Program-made: the position numbers and the translations under genes
Notes under the pieces: model-generated
Told to the model about the DNA's origin: nothing
Seen by the model: the letters and a program-made list of their open reading frames with translations, nothing else
The model's database searches: none
Origin: Ornithinimicrobium flavum
GTDB lineage: Bacteria > Actinomycetota > Actinomycetes > Actinomycetales > Dermatophilaceae
Direction of reading: 5' to 3'
DNA length: 64,000 bases
NCBI RefSeq assembly: GCF_004526345.1
Contig: NZ_CP038213.1
Span: 2,232,001-2,296,000, forward strand
Shown here: positions 15,085 to 24,967 of the stretch, piece after piece
How positions within the stretch are numbered: the first letter of the stretch is position 1
Layout of the letters: each line of letters opens with the position of its first letter

Positions 15085-16026
15085 ATGCCATCCCCCCTCA
15101 CGCCCGTGATCCACGCTGCCCGGGGTGCCGCGATCGGTCTGTCCGAGGTGGTGCCCGGCATCAGCGGCGGCACCGTGGCGCTCATCGTCGGTGTCTACGA
15201 ACGGCTCATCACCTCGGCGGGGCACCTCGTCGGTGCCGCCCGCCTCGTGCTGACCGACCGCGCGGCCGCACGCGCCGAGCTCGCCCAGGTGCGCTGGGAC
15301 GTCGTCGTGCCCGTCCTGCTCGGGATGGTCCCGGCCGTGCTCGTCGGGGCGCGCGTCCTCGGCCCCCTCGTGGAGGACCACCCCGTGCCCACCCTCGCCC
15401 TCTTCCTCGGCATGAGCATCGCCGCGATCACGGTGCCGGCGGGGATGGTGGGACCGGCGTGGACCTGGCCGCGGGCCGGCCTGGCCGCGGCCGTCGCCGC
15501 GGGCACCTTCCTGCTGGTCGGCCTGCCGCCGCAGGAGCTGCCGGTCTCCCTGCCCCTGGTCTTCCTCGCCGCCGCGGTAGCGGTCTGCGCCCTGGCCCTG
15601 CCCGGGTTGTCCGGCTCGTTCCTGCTCCTGACCCTCGGGCTCTACACCCCCACCATCACCGCCCTCAACGAACGTCAGTGGGCCTACCTGCTCGTCTTCG
15701 GAGCCGGCCTCGTCCTCGGCCTCGCCCTCTTCGTGCGGGTGCTGGAGCACCTCCTGGAGCACCACCACGTGACGACCCTGGTCGTGGTGACCGGGGTGAT
15801 GGCCGGGGCGGTCCGTGCGCTGTGGCCCTGGCAGGACGAGGACCGCGGCCTCCTGCCCCCGGGCCCGGACCTGGCGCTGCCGTTCGGTCTCTTCCTGGCC
15901 GGGGCCGCCCTGGTGCTCGGACTGGGGTGGCTGGGTCGCCGGGGCGAGGAGTACCAGCACGCCCTCGAGGACGCCCGGCACGTGGCCGAGGACGAGGACG
16001 ACCGGGAGCCGACGCCCGGGCGGTGA
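15085..16026 (+). CDS. DUF368 family membrane transporter (PopT-like)
   Basis: This 313-residue integral membrane protein has about eight hydrophobic segments, the first near residues 20-40. The conserved family signature GLSEVVPGISGGTVALIVGVYE is at residues 18-39 (only its core, VVPGISGGT, is diagnostic). A related repeat is ALPGLSGSFLLLTLGLY in the second half. DUF368 proteins have been shown to recycle polyprenyl phosphate across the membrane (PopT), which would support cell-envelope polymer synthesis. The ATG at 15085 follows TAACCT (15072-15077) by 7 nt, so a leaderless start is likely. The hydrophilic C-terminal tail is rich in Asp/Glu. Confidence 0.88.
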   Translation: MPSPLTPVIHAARGAAIGLSEVVPGISGGTVALIVGVYERLITSAGHLVGAARLVLTDRAAARAELAQVRWDVVVPVLLGMVPAVLVGARVLGPLVEDHPVPTLALFLGMSIAAITVPAGMVGPAWTWPRAGLAAAVAAGTFLLVGLPPQELPVSLPLVFLAAAVAVCALALPGLSGSFLLLTLGLYTPTITALNERQWAYLLVFGAGLVLGLALFVRVLEHLLEHHHVTTLVVVTGVMAGAVRALWPWQDEDRGLLPPGPDLALPFGLFLAGAALVLGLGWLGRRGEEYQHALEDARHVAEDEDDREPTPGR

Positions 16027-16044
16027 CCCCCGAGGGGCTCGCGG

Positions 16045-16863
16045 TCAGGCCGTGGCGGAGCGCGCGGCGGCCGAGGCGTGCAGGCAGACCGTCGCCGCCA
16101 TGGCCAGGTTGAGCGACTCGGCGCGCCGGATGGGGATGGCGACCGTCTGGTCGCAGCGCTCGAGCACCTCGCCAGGCAGACCCCACGCCTCGTTGCCCAT
16201 CACCCACGCGTGCCGACCGGACAGGTCGGCGTCGGGCAGCAGGGTGGTCCCGCTCCCGTCCGCCGCCAGCAGGCGGACCCCGCGGGCCCGGCACGCCCCG
16301 AGCAGGTCGTCCACCGGGGTGCCCAGGCTGACCGGGAGGTGGAAGAGGGAGCCCGCGGTCGAGCGCACGACCTTGGGGTTGTAGAGGTCCACGGACGCCG
16401 CGCTGACCAGCACCGCACCGGCCCCGAAGGCGTCGGCCCCGCGCAGCACGGTCCCGGCGTTGCCGGGGTCCCGCACGTGGGTGAGCACGACGGCGAACCC
16501 GTCCTCCCCGAGCGCGTCGAGCGCGACCTCGAGGGGGACGTCGACCCGGCGGGCCACGGCCAGCACGCCCTGGGGGGTGCCGGTGTCGGCCATCGCCACG
16601 AGGACGGCCTCCGTGCACGACCAGATCGGCACCCCGGCGTCCTGCGCGTGCCGGACCAGATCGGCATACCGGGCGCCGGCCGCCTCGGACAGGTAGAGGG
16701 CGACCGCGTCCGCGGCCGCGTGGAGCAGCAGCTCGCGCACGGCCTGCGGCCCCTCCACCAGGAAGGTCCCCGACCGCTCGCGGGCAGCGCGACGCCCCAG
16801 CGCCGCGACCTGGCGGACCCGTTCGCTGCGCGGACTGCTCAGCTGCGGGGAGGGCTCGGTCAT
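16045..16863 (-). CDS. TrmH/SpoU family RNA 2'-O-methyltransferase
   Basis: This is a 272-residue SPOUT methyltransferase. An N-terminal substrate-binding domain (LVEGPQAVREL at residues about 35-45) is followed by the knotted SAM-binding domain. Motif 1 is VLTHVRDPGNAGTVLRGADAFG, motif 2 is WVMGNEAWGLP, and motif 3 is VAIPIRRAESLNLAMA. It probably modifies rRNA or tRNA; which nucleotide cannot be predicted. It lies 25 bp downstream of rplT on the same strand, the usual actinobacterial neighbour order, so it may be read through from the infC operon. Confidence 0.9.
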   Translation of the reverse strand: MTEPSPQLSSPRSERVRQVAALGRRAARERSGTFLVEGPQAVRELLLHAAADAVALYLSEAAGARYADLVRHAQDAGVPIWSCTEAVLVAMADTGTPQGVLAVARRVDVPLEVALDALGEDGFAVVLTHVRDPGNAGTVLRGADAFGAGAVLVSAASVDLYNPKVVRSTAGSLFHLPVSLGTPVDDLLGACRARGVRLLAADGSGTTLLPDADLSGRHAWVMGNEAWGLPGEVLERCDQTVAIPIRRAESLNLAMAATVCLHASAAARSATA

Positions 16864-16888
16864 GCGCCGGGGCGTCGTCGGTGGCGGC

Positions 16889-17269
16889 TCAGGCCGCGGA
16901 GGTCTCGCCCTCGGTGGGGACGTTGACGCGGGCGATCTCGACCAGCGCGGCGAAGGCCGCCTCGTCGTTGACCGCCAGCTCGGCCAGCATGCGGCGGTCG
17001 ACCTCGACACCGGCGGCCTTGAGGCCCTGGACGAACCGGTTGTAGGTCATGCCGTTGGCGCGGGCGCCGGCGTTGATGCGCTGGATCCAGAGGCGACGGA
17101 AGTCACCCTTGCGCTTGCGCCGGTCGTTGTACGAGTAGACCAGCGAGTGGGTGACCTGCTCCTTGGCCTTGCGGTAGAGCCGGCTGCGCTGACCGCGGTA
17201 GCCGCTGGCGCGCTCCAGGACGACCCGGCGCTTCTTGTGGGCGTTGACCGCCCGCTTCACGCGTGCCAC
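16889..17269 (-). CDS. rplT: Ribosomal protein L20
   Basis: This is a 126-residue basic protein of the large subunit that binds 23S rRNA early in assembly. The start [15 protein letters not shown] and the segments [17 protein letters not shown] and RLWIQRINA are diagnostic. It is third in the infC-rpmI-rplT operon. L20 represses this operon in several bacteria, but no L20 target is obvious here. Confidence 0.98.
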   Translation of the reverse strand: MARVKRAVNAHKKRRVVLERASGYRGQRSRLYRKAKEQVTHSLVYSYNDRRKRKGDFRRLWIQRINAGARANGMTYNRFVQGLKAAGVEVDRRMLAELAVNDEAAFAALVEIARVNVPTEGETSAA

Positions 17270-17332
17270 GTGAGTTCTCCTTGACTAGTTACGTGCGAGA
17301 AAGGGGGATGAGGATCTGCCGGAGGCTCGGGC

Positions 17333-17527
17333 CTACAGGCCGAGCATCTTCTTGACCTTGCGGACGTCGGCGGGGGCCACCGTCTTGTCGTTGGCCAGGC
17401 GACGGGCGGCCTGGGAGGTCCGCTCCTGGAACTTGTGCACGTGGCGGGCGCGCTGGTGCATGATCTTGCCGGTGCCGGTGACGCGGAAGCGCTTCTTGGC
17501 ACCGCTGTGGGTCTTCATCTTCGGCAT
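17333..17527 (-). CDS. rpmI: Ribosomal protein L35
   Basis: This is a small basic 64-residue ribosomal protein starting MPKMKTHSGAKKRFRVTG, the canonical L35 N-terminus, and ending with KVKKMLGL. It lies between infC and rplT with short spacers and an AAGGAG ribosome-binding site. The length and context are as expected. Confidence 0.97.
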   Translation of the reverse strand: MPKMKTHSGAKKRFRVTGTGKIMHQRARHVHKFQERTSQAARRLANDKTVAPADVRKVKKMLGL

Positions 17528-17618
17528 GAGCCGGTCTCCTTCGTGCGGTGTCCGCCCGGCGCTGGCCGGGCGAGGTGGGTGCGGTGGTCTGCGGGGGTCC
17601 AGGGCTCCTGCCCTGGAC

Positions 17619-18278
17619 TCAGGAGGCGTCCGTCGCCTCGGTCGGTGCCGGGGCGTCCGTCACGCTGGTCGCGGTGTCGGCCTGCGGCTCGGCGGCCTGC
17701 GGCTCGGCGGCCTGCGCCTCCGCGCGCTCGACGTCGCGCTTCTTCTCCTGACGGACAGCGGTCTTCTTCTTGGTCGGGCCCAGCACCATGACCATGTTGC
17801 GGCCGTCCTGCTTGGGGGAGCTCTCGACGAAGCCCAGCTCTGCGACGTCCTCGGCCAGGCGCTGCAGGAGACGGAAGCCCAGCTCCGGGCGGGACTGCTC
17901 GCGGCCACGGAACATGATGGTGACCTTGACCTTGTCCCCGGCCTTGAGGAAGCGCTCGACGTGGCCCTTCTTGGTGCCGTAGTCGTGGCTGTCGATCTTG
18001 GGCCGGAGCTTGATCTCCTTGATGACCGTGTTGATCTGGTTCTTCCGGGCCTCCCGGGCCTTCATGGCGGCTTCGTACTTGAACTTGCCGAAGTCCATGA
18101 GCTTGGCGACCGGCGGACGCGCCTGCGGGGCGACCTCGACCAGGTCGAGATCGGCCTCGGCCGCCAGTCGCAGCGCGTCCTCCACGCGCACGATGCCGAC
18201 CTGCTCCCCGTTGGGGCCGACCAGCCGCACCTCGGGAACTCGGATGCGGTCGTTGATGCGAGGCTCGCTGATGTGCAT
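17619..18278 (-). CDS. infC: Translation initiation factor IF-3
   Basis: This factor binds the 30S subunit and checks start-codon pairing. It is 219 aa from ATG 18278. The start [18 protein letters not shown] is the conserved IF3 N-domain entry, and a GAAGGAG ribosome-binding site lies upstream. The linker is [17 protein letters not shown], and the C-domain ([28 protein letters not shown]) is complete. Beyond the family end near residue 178 is an acidic/Ala-rich tail with a repeated AAEPQ unit, common in actinobacterial IF3. It is first in the infC-rpmI-rplT operon behind a leader with an attenuator-like hairpin. Confidence 0.97.
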   Translation of the reverse strand: MHISEPRINDRIRVPEVRLVGPNGEQVGIVRVEDALRLAAEADLDLVEVAPQARPPVAKLMDFGKFKYEAAMKAREARKNQINTVIKEIKLRPKIDSHDYGTKKGHVERFLKAGDKVKVTIMFRGREQSRPELGFRLLQRLAEDVAELGFVESSPKQDGRNMVMVLGPTKKKTAVRQEKKRDVERAEAQAAEPQAAEPQADTATSVTDAPAPTEATDAS

Positions 18279-18310
18279 GCTCCTTCGTCGTTCTTCCAGG
18301 CCCTCGGGCA

Positions 18311-18348
18311 CCAGAAAGGCCTCCTGGCACCAGGTGCGCAAGAGGCCT
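18311..18348 (-). promoter_or_regulatory. Attenuator-like hairpin in the infC leader
   Basis: On the minus strand AGGCCTCTTGCGCACC pairs with GGTGCCAGGAGGCCT (18317-18348) in a long stem with a tiny loop, followed at once by TTTCT. It lies 33-70 nt upstream of the infC start, inside the leader. The structure resembles an intrinsic terminator and may control readthrough into infC-rpmI-rplT. The rest of the infC-upstream leader, to about 18550, shows no gene. Confidence 0.5.
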
Positions 18349-18554
18349 CCACCACCGGCCCGTCCACTCCGGCGGACCGGGCGGGGTATGCCGTGGCTGC
18401 CCACGTCATACACTCACCACGGTCGGCGGACCGAGGTGCGGGACCAGGGACCCGGCGACCCTGAGGTCGACGCGGGTGGGGGCCAAGGCCCCTCTTGCAC
18501 GTCAGGCACCCGGGGGCGCCCAACTGGTCAAGGATCGATGGTAGCAGAACGGGC

Positions 18555-18588
18555 GGTGCCCCGCCGACCGGTCGGTCGACGGGGCACC
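18555..18588 (-). terminator. Terminator-like inverted repeat after the subtilase gene
   Basis: GGTGCCCCG...CGGGGCACC forms a 34-nt inverted repeat (18555-18588), about 22 bp downstream of the peptidase stop on the minus strand. No long T-run follows, only GTTCT, so termination strength is uncertain. It separates the protease transcript from the infC leader. Confidence 0.5.
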
Positions 18589-18609
18589 ACGTGTGCGGGG
18601 CGGGGCTGG

Positions 18610-21600
18610 TCAGTCGCGCAGACCTCGCAGCTCCTCCACCACGTCCTCGGACACCGCGACCTCGCCACCGAGCACCACGACCCGGTCAGGGTCGAGACGG
18701 TGCAGCGCGTCCACGATGACCTGCGGCAGGCTGTGCTGACGGGTGATCAGCAGCGGCTCGTGGTCCGAGCCCGCCTTCGCCCCGCCGGCCAGCGCGTCCG
18801 GCCAGTTCTGGCCCGAGGCGACGTACACCGTCTCGGCGGACACGACCTCGGCGAAGAGCCGGGCCGAGGTGACGTACCGGTTCAGGCCACCCACCCGCTG
18901 GGTCGGAGCCCACGAACGCAGCTCCTCCACCACCGACTGGTCGACCGCACCCTCACCACCGAGGACGGTGATCTGCGAGGGGTCCAGGGCGTCCAGCGCC
19001 GCCGCCGTCGTGGACGGGATCGAGTCCCGCCGCACCAGCAGCACCGGAGAGTCCACAGCACCGGCACGGGCCGCCGCGGACAACGCGTCCGGGTAGTCCA
19101 CACCAGTAGCCACGAACACCCGCTCCGCGGTCCCGAACTCGCCCGCCACCGCAGCCGCGGTGCCGTACCTGTTCGACCCGTAGACCCGCTCGGCCTGCAC
19201 CCCGGCCGCCGCGCCGGCCTGCGCCAGCACCACGTCCGAGACCGCACCCGGACCACCGAGCACCACGACCCGCTGCGGGTCCAGACGCTCCAGCTCGGCC
19301 GCCGTCGCCGACGGCAACCCGCCCGGGCGGGTCAGCAGCACCGGGGAGTCCATCGACCCCGCCAGCGCCGAACCGCTCAGCGCGTCCGGGTAGTCCACGC
19401 CCGTGGCGATGAACACCACCGGCACACCCGGCTCGTACGTGCCCGAGATCACCGCGGCCGTGCCGTACCGGTTCGCACCGGCCCACCGCTGCACCTCCAC
19501 CGGCTCCACCGGAGCCTCCAGGACCGTCAGGGTCACAGGGATCGGCGCCAGGTCCTGGTCGGTGTCGGTGGTGATGTCCACCTCCGTGGTGTAGGTGCCG
19601 GCCTCCAGGCCCGCGGCGTCCGTGGTGAAGGCCACGTCCACCGCGTTCCCGGCCGCCACGTCGAACGCGCCCGGGTCCAGGCTCAACCAGTCCGCGTCCT
19701 CCGACAGGACCACCTCGGCGCTCCCGTCACCGGTGTTGGAGAAGGTCACCTCACTGGTCTGCGAGCCACCGGGCTCCACCTCGTGCTCCACCGACGTCGG
19801 GTCGACCTCGATGAAGCCCTCGGGGACCGGCACGGCCTCCTCGACCGTCATGGTCACCGGCACCTGCACCAGCGGGGTGCTGGTGTCGTCGCTGGTGACG
19901 CACAGCTGCGCCTCGTACGCGCCCGGTGCCAGACCGGTCGCGTCCAGGGTGACCGTGACCGTGCTCGTCCCACCGGCAGCCGTCGTGCCGCTGGCCGGGT
20001 CCACCGACAGCCACTCCACGTCCGTCGGCGTCTCGCACTGCGACGGGGGCGGCGGCGGGGTGTCGTCCGCAGCCTCGTAGCTGACCGTGTCGATGCCGAT
20101 GTAGTCGGAGTTGATCCCCACCGGTCCCCCGTCGGGGACGTGGTACCGGAAGGCGAGACGGCCGGTGGTCGAGGCCTCCAGACCCTCGACCTCCACCGTG
20201 TACTGGGTCCACACGGCGGGGTAGTCGGAGCCGAGACCCTCGTTGATGACCAGCAGCCGCTCGGTGAAGTCACCCACACCGGAGTAGCCGCTGCCCGCGT
20301 CGGTGCTGGCACCGGCGGTCGACATCCGGACCTCGAGCCGGTCGGGCCACTGCCCGCCGGCCGCCCGGGTCCAGAAGGAGAGCTCGGAGCCGTTCACCAG
20401 GTCCAGCTCCGGGGTCATCAGCCAGTTGCTGATGTTGCCCGGGGAGTCGCCGGCGCTGTTGAAGTTGGCACCGACGTACTCCTCCGGGGAGCCCTGGTGG
20501 GCCGGGAAGACGTCCGGGTTGCCCTGGAACCAGCTGGTCAGGCCGACCGGCTCGCTGTTGTTGGTCATCGCCCAACCGGCGCCGGGCAGACCCTCGATGT
20601 TCTCGAAGCCCTCCACCAGCGTGCTGGTCGCCGCCGGTGAGGCCAACGGCGCCACCACGGCCGGAGCCTGTCCGTCGACCTGCTGGCCGGCGGCGCGGTC
20701 GGCGCCCCGGGGCAGTGTCGGCGACGCGCCCGGGCTGACGCCCGCGTCGGCCTCGGCCTCGTCGATCGACCAGGTCAGCTCGGCGGTGCCGGTGTTGGCG
20801 ATCGTGAGCTCGTGGTCGGTGACCTCACCCTGGTCCTGGGTGGAGTCCAGCGACTCCGGGGTCACCTCGATCGCCGGCGTCCCGGGCAGGTCGCCCGTGA
20901 CGGTCATGGTGACCGGGACGTCCCCGACGGACTGCGGGGTGTCGCTGCGGACGCGGAGCGCCGCGGTGTAGGTCCCCGGGTCCAGCGCGGTGGAGTCGGT
21001 GGTGACCGTCACCTCGACGGACTCACCGGCCGGCACCGTGAAGGCCTGGGGGTCGGCGTCCATCCAGTCGACCTCCGTCACCTGCCCGCAGTCGTCGAGA
21101 CCGGGCAGGTGCTCGGCCGCGGCGACGGGGGTGAACCCACCGGTGGAGCCACCGACCTTGGCGACGCCGCAGGCGATCGACCCGCGGTAGACCCCGACGG
21201 CGGCCGGGGGCAGGCTGACCCAGGCGTCGGTGGCGGTGTCGAAGGCGTGGGTCGCGTTGCTGACCGCCGCCCCCTGAACACCGCCCTGGACGACGAGCAT
21301 GCCGTTCGCGCCCGCCGAGCCGGCCGCCCAGTGGGCCACCGGCGCCGCGGGGAGAGCGGTCCAGGTGTCGGCCGCCGGGTCGTAGGCGTAGCTCGCCGTG
21401 ATCCCACCCGAACCGGGGTTGCCGCCCGAGCAGAGGACCTGGCCGTCGACCGCCCCGCACGCGGCGAAGGCCACGGCGGTGGGGTAGCTGGCCAGCGTCT
21501 GCCAGGTGTCGGCCGCGACGTCGTAGGCCATCACCGTGCTGCTCATCGGCGTGCAGTCGCTCGTGGTGCAGCCACCGACCGAGTAGAGCGTGCCGTCGAC

Positions 21601-24600
21601 CACCGCGGTGCCCGCGGCGGACCGTCCGGCCGGTGCCGAGGCGCCCGTGCTCCAGCTGTCGGCGGAGGGGTCGTAGATCAACGTCCCCGTCGACACGCCG
21701 GCACCGACCCAGCCGCCCGCGACGACGATCCGGCCGTCGACGGCGCCCGCCGTCACGGCGGACCGGGCCTCGGGCATCGGGGTGGCGGCCGCCCACGTAC
21801 CCACCTCGGGGTCGAGGTAGTTCACGTCGGCGAAGCTGGCCGTCCCGGTGGTGCCACCCAGGGAGTAGTAGACCCCGTCCAGGTTGACCACCCGGTTGTC
21901 CATCACGACGCGCGGGTGGTCCGGCAGGGCCTCCCACGGGTCGTTGGCGGACCCGACGGCGGGCGCGGTGCCGACCTCGTCCGAGGACCCGGCCTGCGCC
22001 GCGAAGGAGGTCGGGACCTCCCGGGTGACGACGGCGGCCTCGCTGCTGCCCGCGGGGGCGATATAACCTCCGCCGCGCTCCAGGAGCTCGACCTCGGCGT
22101 CAGCGGTGCCGTCGTTGGTGACCGTCAGCGTGTGCTCGACGACCTCGTCCTGCTCCTGCGTCGACTCGATCTGCGTCGGGTCGACGCTCAGCAGGCCGGA
22201 ACCCAGCACGAAGTCGGCACGGACGGCGTCGCCGTCCTCGACCACCACGTCCTGGGTCTGGGTCTCGTAGTCGCCGGCCGAGGCCTCGAAGGTGTTCTCC
22301 CCCGGGGTGTCGGAGAAGATCGAGTAGAAGCCGTCGTCGAGGTTCTCGTCCGCGGGGGTGGCGACGGTGGTCGCCGTCTGGTCCCCCGCCTCGAGGTTGG
22401 TCACCGTGGCACCGACGATGCCGGTGTCGGCGCCGTCGTAGACGTTGCCCACGACATACCCGCCCTCTCCGGCCGGGACGCAGGCACGCTCGCCGACGAA
22501 GACGTCGTCGAGCTGCCACCACCAGTGCCAGCCCGGCGCGTCGTAGGTGAACCCGACGCGCACGTCACTCTCGCCCGCCGCCTGCGGCAGCGGGACCAGC
22601 TCCTCGCGCGGTCCCCGGGCGCTCGCGGTCCACTGCTGGACCGTCTCCCAGGTCTCCCCACCGTCGAGGCTGACCTTCACGGCCGCCGAGCTGGTGGACA
22701 GGTGACGGTAGTCCATCCTGAAGCCCACGGCGGGGGTCTCGTCGCCGGACAGGTCCAGCGGCGGCGTCACCAGGGTGGTGGACGTCTGCGTGCCGGACCC
22801 GTAGGCGTCGGAGTTGGCGATGGCGAAGCCACCGGTCCCTCCGGTGAGGTTGCCCTCGCCACCGTGGTCGTCGAAGCGCCACACGTGGCCGTTGCCGAGG
22901 TGGTCGACGTTCTCCCAGCCCGCGGGCAGGGTGGGCTCGTCGAAGGTCTCCCAGAGCCCGTCCGTCTCGACCTGGTAGCCGGGGGCGGAGCAGGTGACCG
23001 AGTCGACGGGGACCGCGAAGTCCTCCGTGGTGTCACCCTCGACGGTCACCTCGCGTGCGGGCGTGGTGTACCCGTCGTACTGCACCTGGACCGTCAGGGT
23101 GTAGGTGGCTCCCGACGGGATGTCGAGGGAGTAGGCACCGGTCTCCGGGTCGGAGTAGGTGGCCTCCGGCGTCCCGTCCACCGAGATCCGGGCGTACAGC
23201 GGGAAGCCGTAGCCGGAACCGTCGGTGATCACGCCGCTGACCGTGGCCACCTCGGCCGGGTCGAGGGCCACGTCGACCGTGACCGTCTCCTCGGCCGGGA
23301 CGGTGACGTTCTGGGTGTGGGTCTCGTAGCCGAACGAGCTCACGGTCATCGCGTAGTCGCCGGCCGACAGCAGGGCGTTGTAGGCGCCCTCGTCGTTGGT
23401 GACCAGGGTCCGCTCGAGCGGACCCACGAGCTGCACCTGGGCCCCGGCGATCGCCGAGTCGTCGGCCGCGTCGGTGACCACGCCGTTCAGGGTGCCCACG
23501 TCGTCCATGGGCGCGTCGGACAGCAGCGCGAGGGCGTCGAGCCGTCCCTCGCCGAAGACGTTGTTGTTCTCCGGCGTGCCGCCGCACTGGGCGTTCGCCG
23601 TGTCGATGGCGGTGCCGTCGAGCAGGTCGCGGGTCGCCTGGACGTCCCCGGCCAGCGCCGGTGAACCGGACCACAGGAGGGCCACCGCACCCGCCACGTG
23701 CGGCGAGGCCATGGAGGTCCCGGTGTAGGACGCGTAGCCGTTGCCGGGCACCGCGGAGCGGACCGACGAGCCCGGGGCGGAGATGTCGGGCTTGATCGTG
23801 CCGTCCTGGCCCGCGCCCCGGCCGGAGCTGGAGGCGATGACGTGGCTGCTGTTGTAGTTGCCCACGGAGTAGGCGATGGTGCGGCTGCCCGGCGACCCGG
23901 AGGTGTTGCAGGCCGGGCCGGAGTTGCCGTTGGCGAAGACGCCGAACTGACCCGCGGCCGCCCAGGCCTCGATGATGTCCTCCATGAAGGGGTCGTTCGA
24001 CGGCGCCGTCGTCCCCCAGGAGTTGTTGATGATGTGCGGGCGCTTGCTCACGTCCGGGTTCTGCCCGGCCAGGTCCCGGGGCGCCAGCATCCACTCGCCG
24101 GAGGCGATGAGCGCGGCGTCGGAGGGGCAGCAGCCGTTGGCCGCGATCCACCTGGCACCCGGGGCGACCCCGATCTGGTTGGCGCCACCGTCGGTGCCGA
24201 CCATCGTGCCGGTGACGTGGGTCCCGTGACCGTTCGTGTCGTTGGGCACCGTGGGTGAGGTGCCCGCCGCGTCGAACCAGCTGTAGTTGTGGTCGAAGGT
24301 GCCGTCGCCGTTGTTGCCCCGGTACTGGTTCACCAGGGCCGGGTGGTTGAACTGCACGCCGGTGTCGATCGAGGCGACGACGATGCCGTCGCCGAGGACG
24401 CCGAGGTCGTCCCAGACCTCGGGGGCGTTGATGTCTCCCACGCCCCACTCGATCGCGGCCGGCGCCTTCTCCAGCTCGGCCGGCCGGGTCTCGGGGACCT
24501 CGATCTGCATCGTCGGGTAGATGCCCTCGATCTCGGCCTCGCGGGCGAGCTCGGTCACCAGACCGCTGTCGGCGGCCGAGACCCGGATGGAGTTGGTGGC

Positions 24601-24948
24601 CCAGAAAGCCTGGTAGGTGACGCCCTCCTCATCCAGACGGTCGCGCACGTCGTCCTGGCTGGCCTCGGCCGTCGCCGTGAGGGCATCGACCACCGCCTGC
24701 CCTCGTGCGTCCCAGTCTGCGATCCCCTCGAACTGCGTCATGTCGGGCCGGTCGGCGAAACGGACCCAGACGTCCGTCCGGCCCTCGGCCTCCATCTGCG
24801 CCGAGACCTCGGAGTCGATCTTGTCTCCGGAGCTCGGCCCTGCGGGATCGGTGGGGGCAGCCGTTGCGGGCGCCATCGCCAACCCCGAGGTCACCAGCGA
24901 CGTGGCGGCCAGGGTGGCCCACCAGCGTCGTCGACCTGTCGGTTCCAT
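18610..24948 (-). CDS. Giant secreted subtilisin-like serine protease with kelch and cell-wall-binding repeats
   Basis: This 2,112-residue extracellular S8 peptidase has a signal peptide at residues 1-31 (RRRWW, hydrophobic core, AxA) and an I9-like pro-region to about 155. In the catalytic domain, Asp195 is in SIDTG, His241 in GHGTH and Ser412 in GTSMASPHVAG. Carboxypeptidase-regulatory-like beta domains and a MAM/choice-of-anchor-like domain (near residues 665-815) follow. A kelch-type propeller lies at about 1010-1260 with recurring YD..ADTW units. A second anchor-J-like domain is at about 1400-1600, with interspersed BACON/Ig-like segments. Three CWB2 repeats occupy the last roughly 290 residues (RYGTAA, VVFIATGVDYPDALS, VVVLGG), which should tether it to the cell wall. 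GGGAGAGGAA precedes the ATG. It probably digests extracellular protein; the targets are unknown. Confidence 0.93.
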   Translation of the reverse strand: MEPTGRRRWWATLAATSLVTSGLAMAPATAAPTDPAGPSSGDKIDSEVSAQMEAEGRTDVWVRFADRPDMTQFEGIADWDARGQAVVDALTATAEASQDDVRDRLDEEGVTYQAFWATNSIRVSAADSGLVTELAREAEIEGIYPTMQIEVPETRPAELEKAPAAIEWGVGDINAPEVWDDLGVLGDGIVVASIDTGVQFNHPALVNQYRGNNGDGTFDHNYSWFDAAGTSPTVPNDTNGHGTHVTGTMVGTDGGANQIGVAPGARWIAANGCCPSDAALIASGEWMLAPRDLAGQNPDVSKRPHIINNSWGTTAPSNDPFMEDIIEAWAAAGQFGVFANGNSGPACNTSGSPGSRTIAYSVGNYNSSHVIASSSGRGAGQDGTIKPDISAPGSSVRSAVPGNGYASYTGTSMASPHVAGAVALLWSGSPALAGDVQATRDLLDGTAIDTANAQCGGTPENNNVFGEGRLDALALLSDAPMDDVGTLNGVVTDAADDSAIAGAQVQLVGPLERTLVTNDEGAYNALLSAGDYAMTVSSFGYETHTQNVTVPAEETVTVDVALDPAEVATVSGVITDGSGYGFPLYARISVDGTPEATYSDPETGAYSLDIPSGATYTLTVQVQYDGYTTPAREVTVEGDTTEDFAVPVDSVTCSAPGYQVETDGLWETFDEPTLPAGWENVDHLGNGHVWRFDDHGGEGNLTGGTGGFAIANSDAYGSGTQTSTTLVTPPLDLSGDETPAVGFRMDYRHLSTSSAAVKVSLDGGETWETVQQWTASARGPREELVPLPQAAGESDVRVGFTYDAPGWHWWWQLDDVFVGERACVPAGEGGYVVGNVYDGADTGIVGATVTNLEAGDQTATTVATPADENLDDGFYSIFSDTPGENTFEASAGDYETQTQDVVVEDGDAVRADFVLGSGLLSVDPTQIESTQEQDEVVEHTLTVTNDGTADAEVELLERGGGYIAPAGSSEAAVVTREVPTSFAAQAGSSDEVGTAPAVGSANDPWEALPDHPRVVMDNRVVNLDGVYYSLGGTTGTASFADVNYLDPEVGTWAAATPMPEARSAVTAGAVDGRIVVAGGWVGAGVSTGTLIYDPSADSWSTGASAPAGRSAAGTAVVDGTLYSVGGCTTSDCTPMSSTVMAYDVAADTWQTLASYPTAVAFAACGAVDGQVLCSGGNPGSGGITASYAYDPAADTWTALPAAPVAHWAAGSAGANGMLVVQGGVQGAAVSNATHAFDTATDAWVSLPPAAVGVYRGSIACGVAKVGGSTGGFTPVAAAEHLPGLDDCGQVTEVDWMDADPQAFTVPAGESVEVTVTTDSTALDPGTYTAALRVRSDTPQSVGDVPVTMTVTGDLPGTPAIEVTPESLDSTQDQGEVTDHELTIANTGTAELTWSIDEAEADAGVSPGASPTLPRGADRAAGQQVDGQAPAVVAPLASPAATSTLVEGFENIEGLPGAGWAMTNNSEPVGLTSWFQGNPDVFPAHQGSPEEYVGANFNSAGDSPGNISNWLMTPELDLVNGSELSFWTRAAGGQWPDRLEVRMSTAGASTDAGSGYSGVGDFTERLLVINEGLGSDYPAVWTQYTVEVEGLEASTTGRLAFRYHVPDGGPVGINSDYIGIDTVSYEAADDTPPPPPSQCETPTDVEWLSVDPASGTTAAGGTSTVTVTLDATGLAPGAYEAQLCVTSDDTSTPLVQVPVTMTVEEAVPVPEGFIEVDPTSVEHEVEPGGSQTSEVTFSNTGDGSAEVVLSEDADWLSLDPGAFDVAAGNAVDVAFTTDAAGLEAGTYTTEVDITTDTDQDLAPIPVTLTVLEAPVEPVEVQRWAGANRYGTAAVISGTYEPGVPVVFIATGVDYPDALSGSALAGSMDSPVLLTRPGGLPSATAAELERLDPQRVVVLGGPGAVSDVVLAQAGAAAGVQAERVYGSNRYGTAAAVAGEFGTAERVFVATGVDYPDALSAAARAGAVDSPVLLVRRDSIPSTTAAALDALDPSQITVLGGEGAVDQSVVEELRSWAPTQRVGGLNRYVTSARLFAEVVSAETVYVASGQNWPDALAGGAKAGSDHEPLLITRQHSLPQVIVDALHRLDPDRVVVLGGEVAVSEDVVEELRGLRD

Positions 24949-24967
24949 GGAATTCCTCTCCCTTGAG

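Noticed and set aside
20812..23664. 950-codon plus-strand frame inside the subtilase gene
   Set aside because: It is an antisense shadow of the protease. The same applies to frames 7473-10235, 17998-20640 and 29238-31979 opposite real genes.
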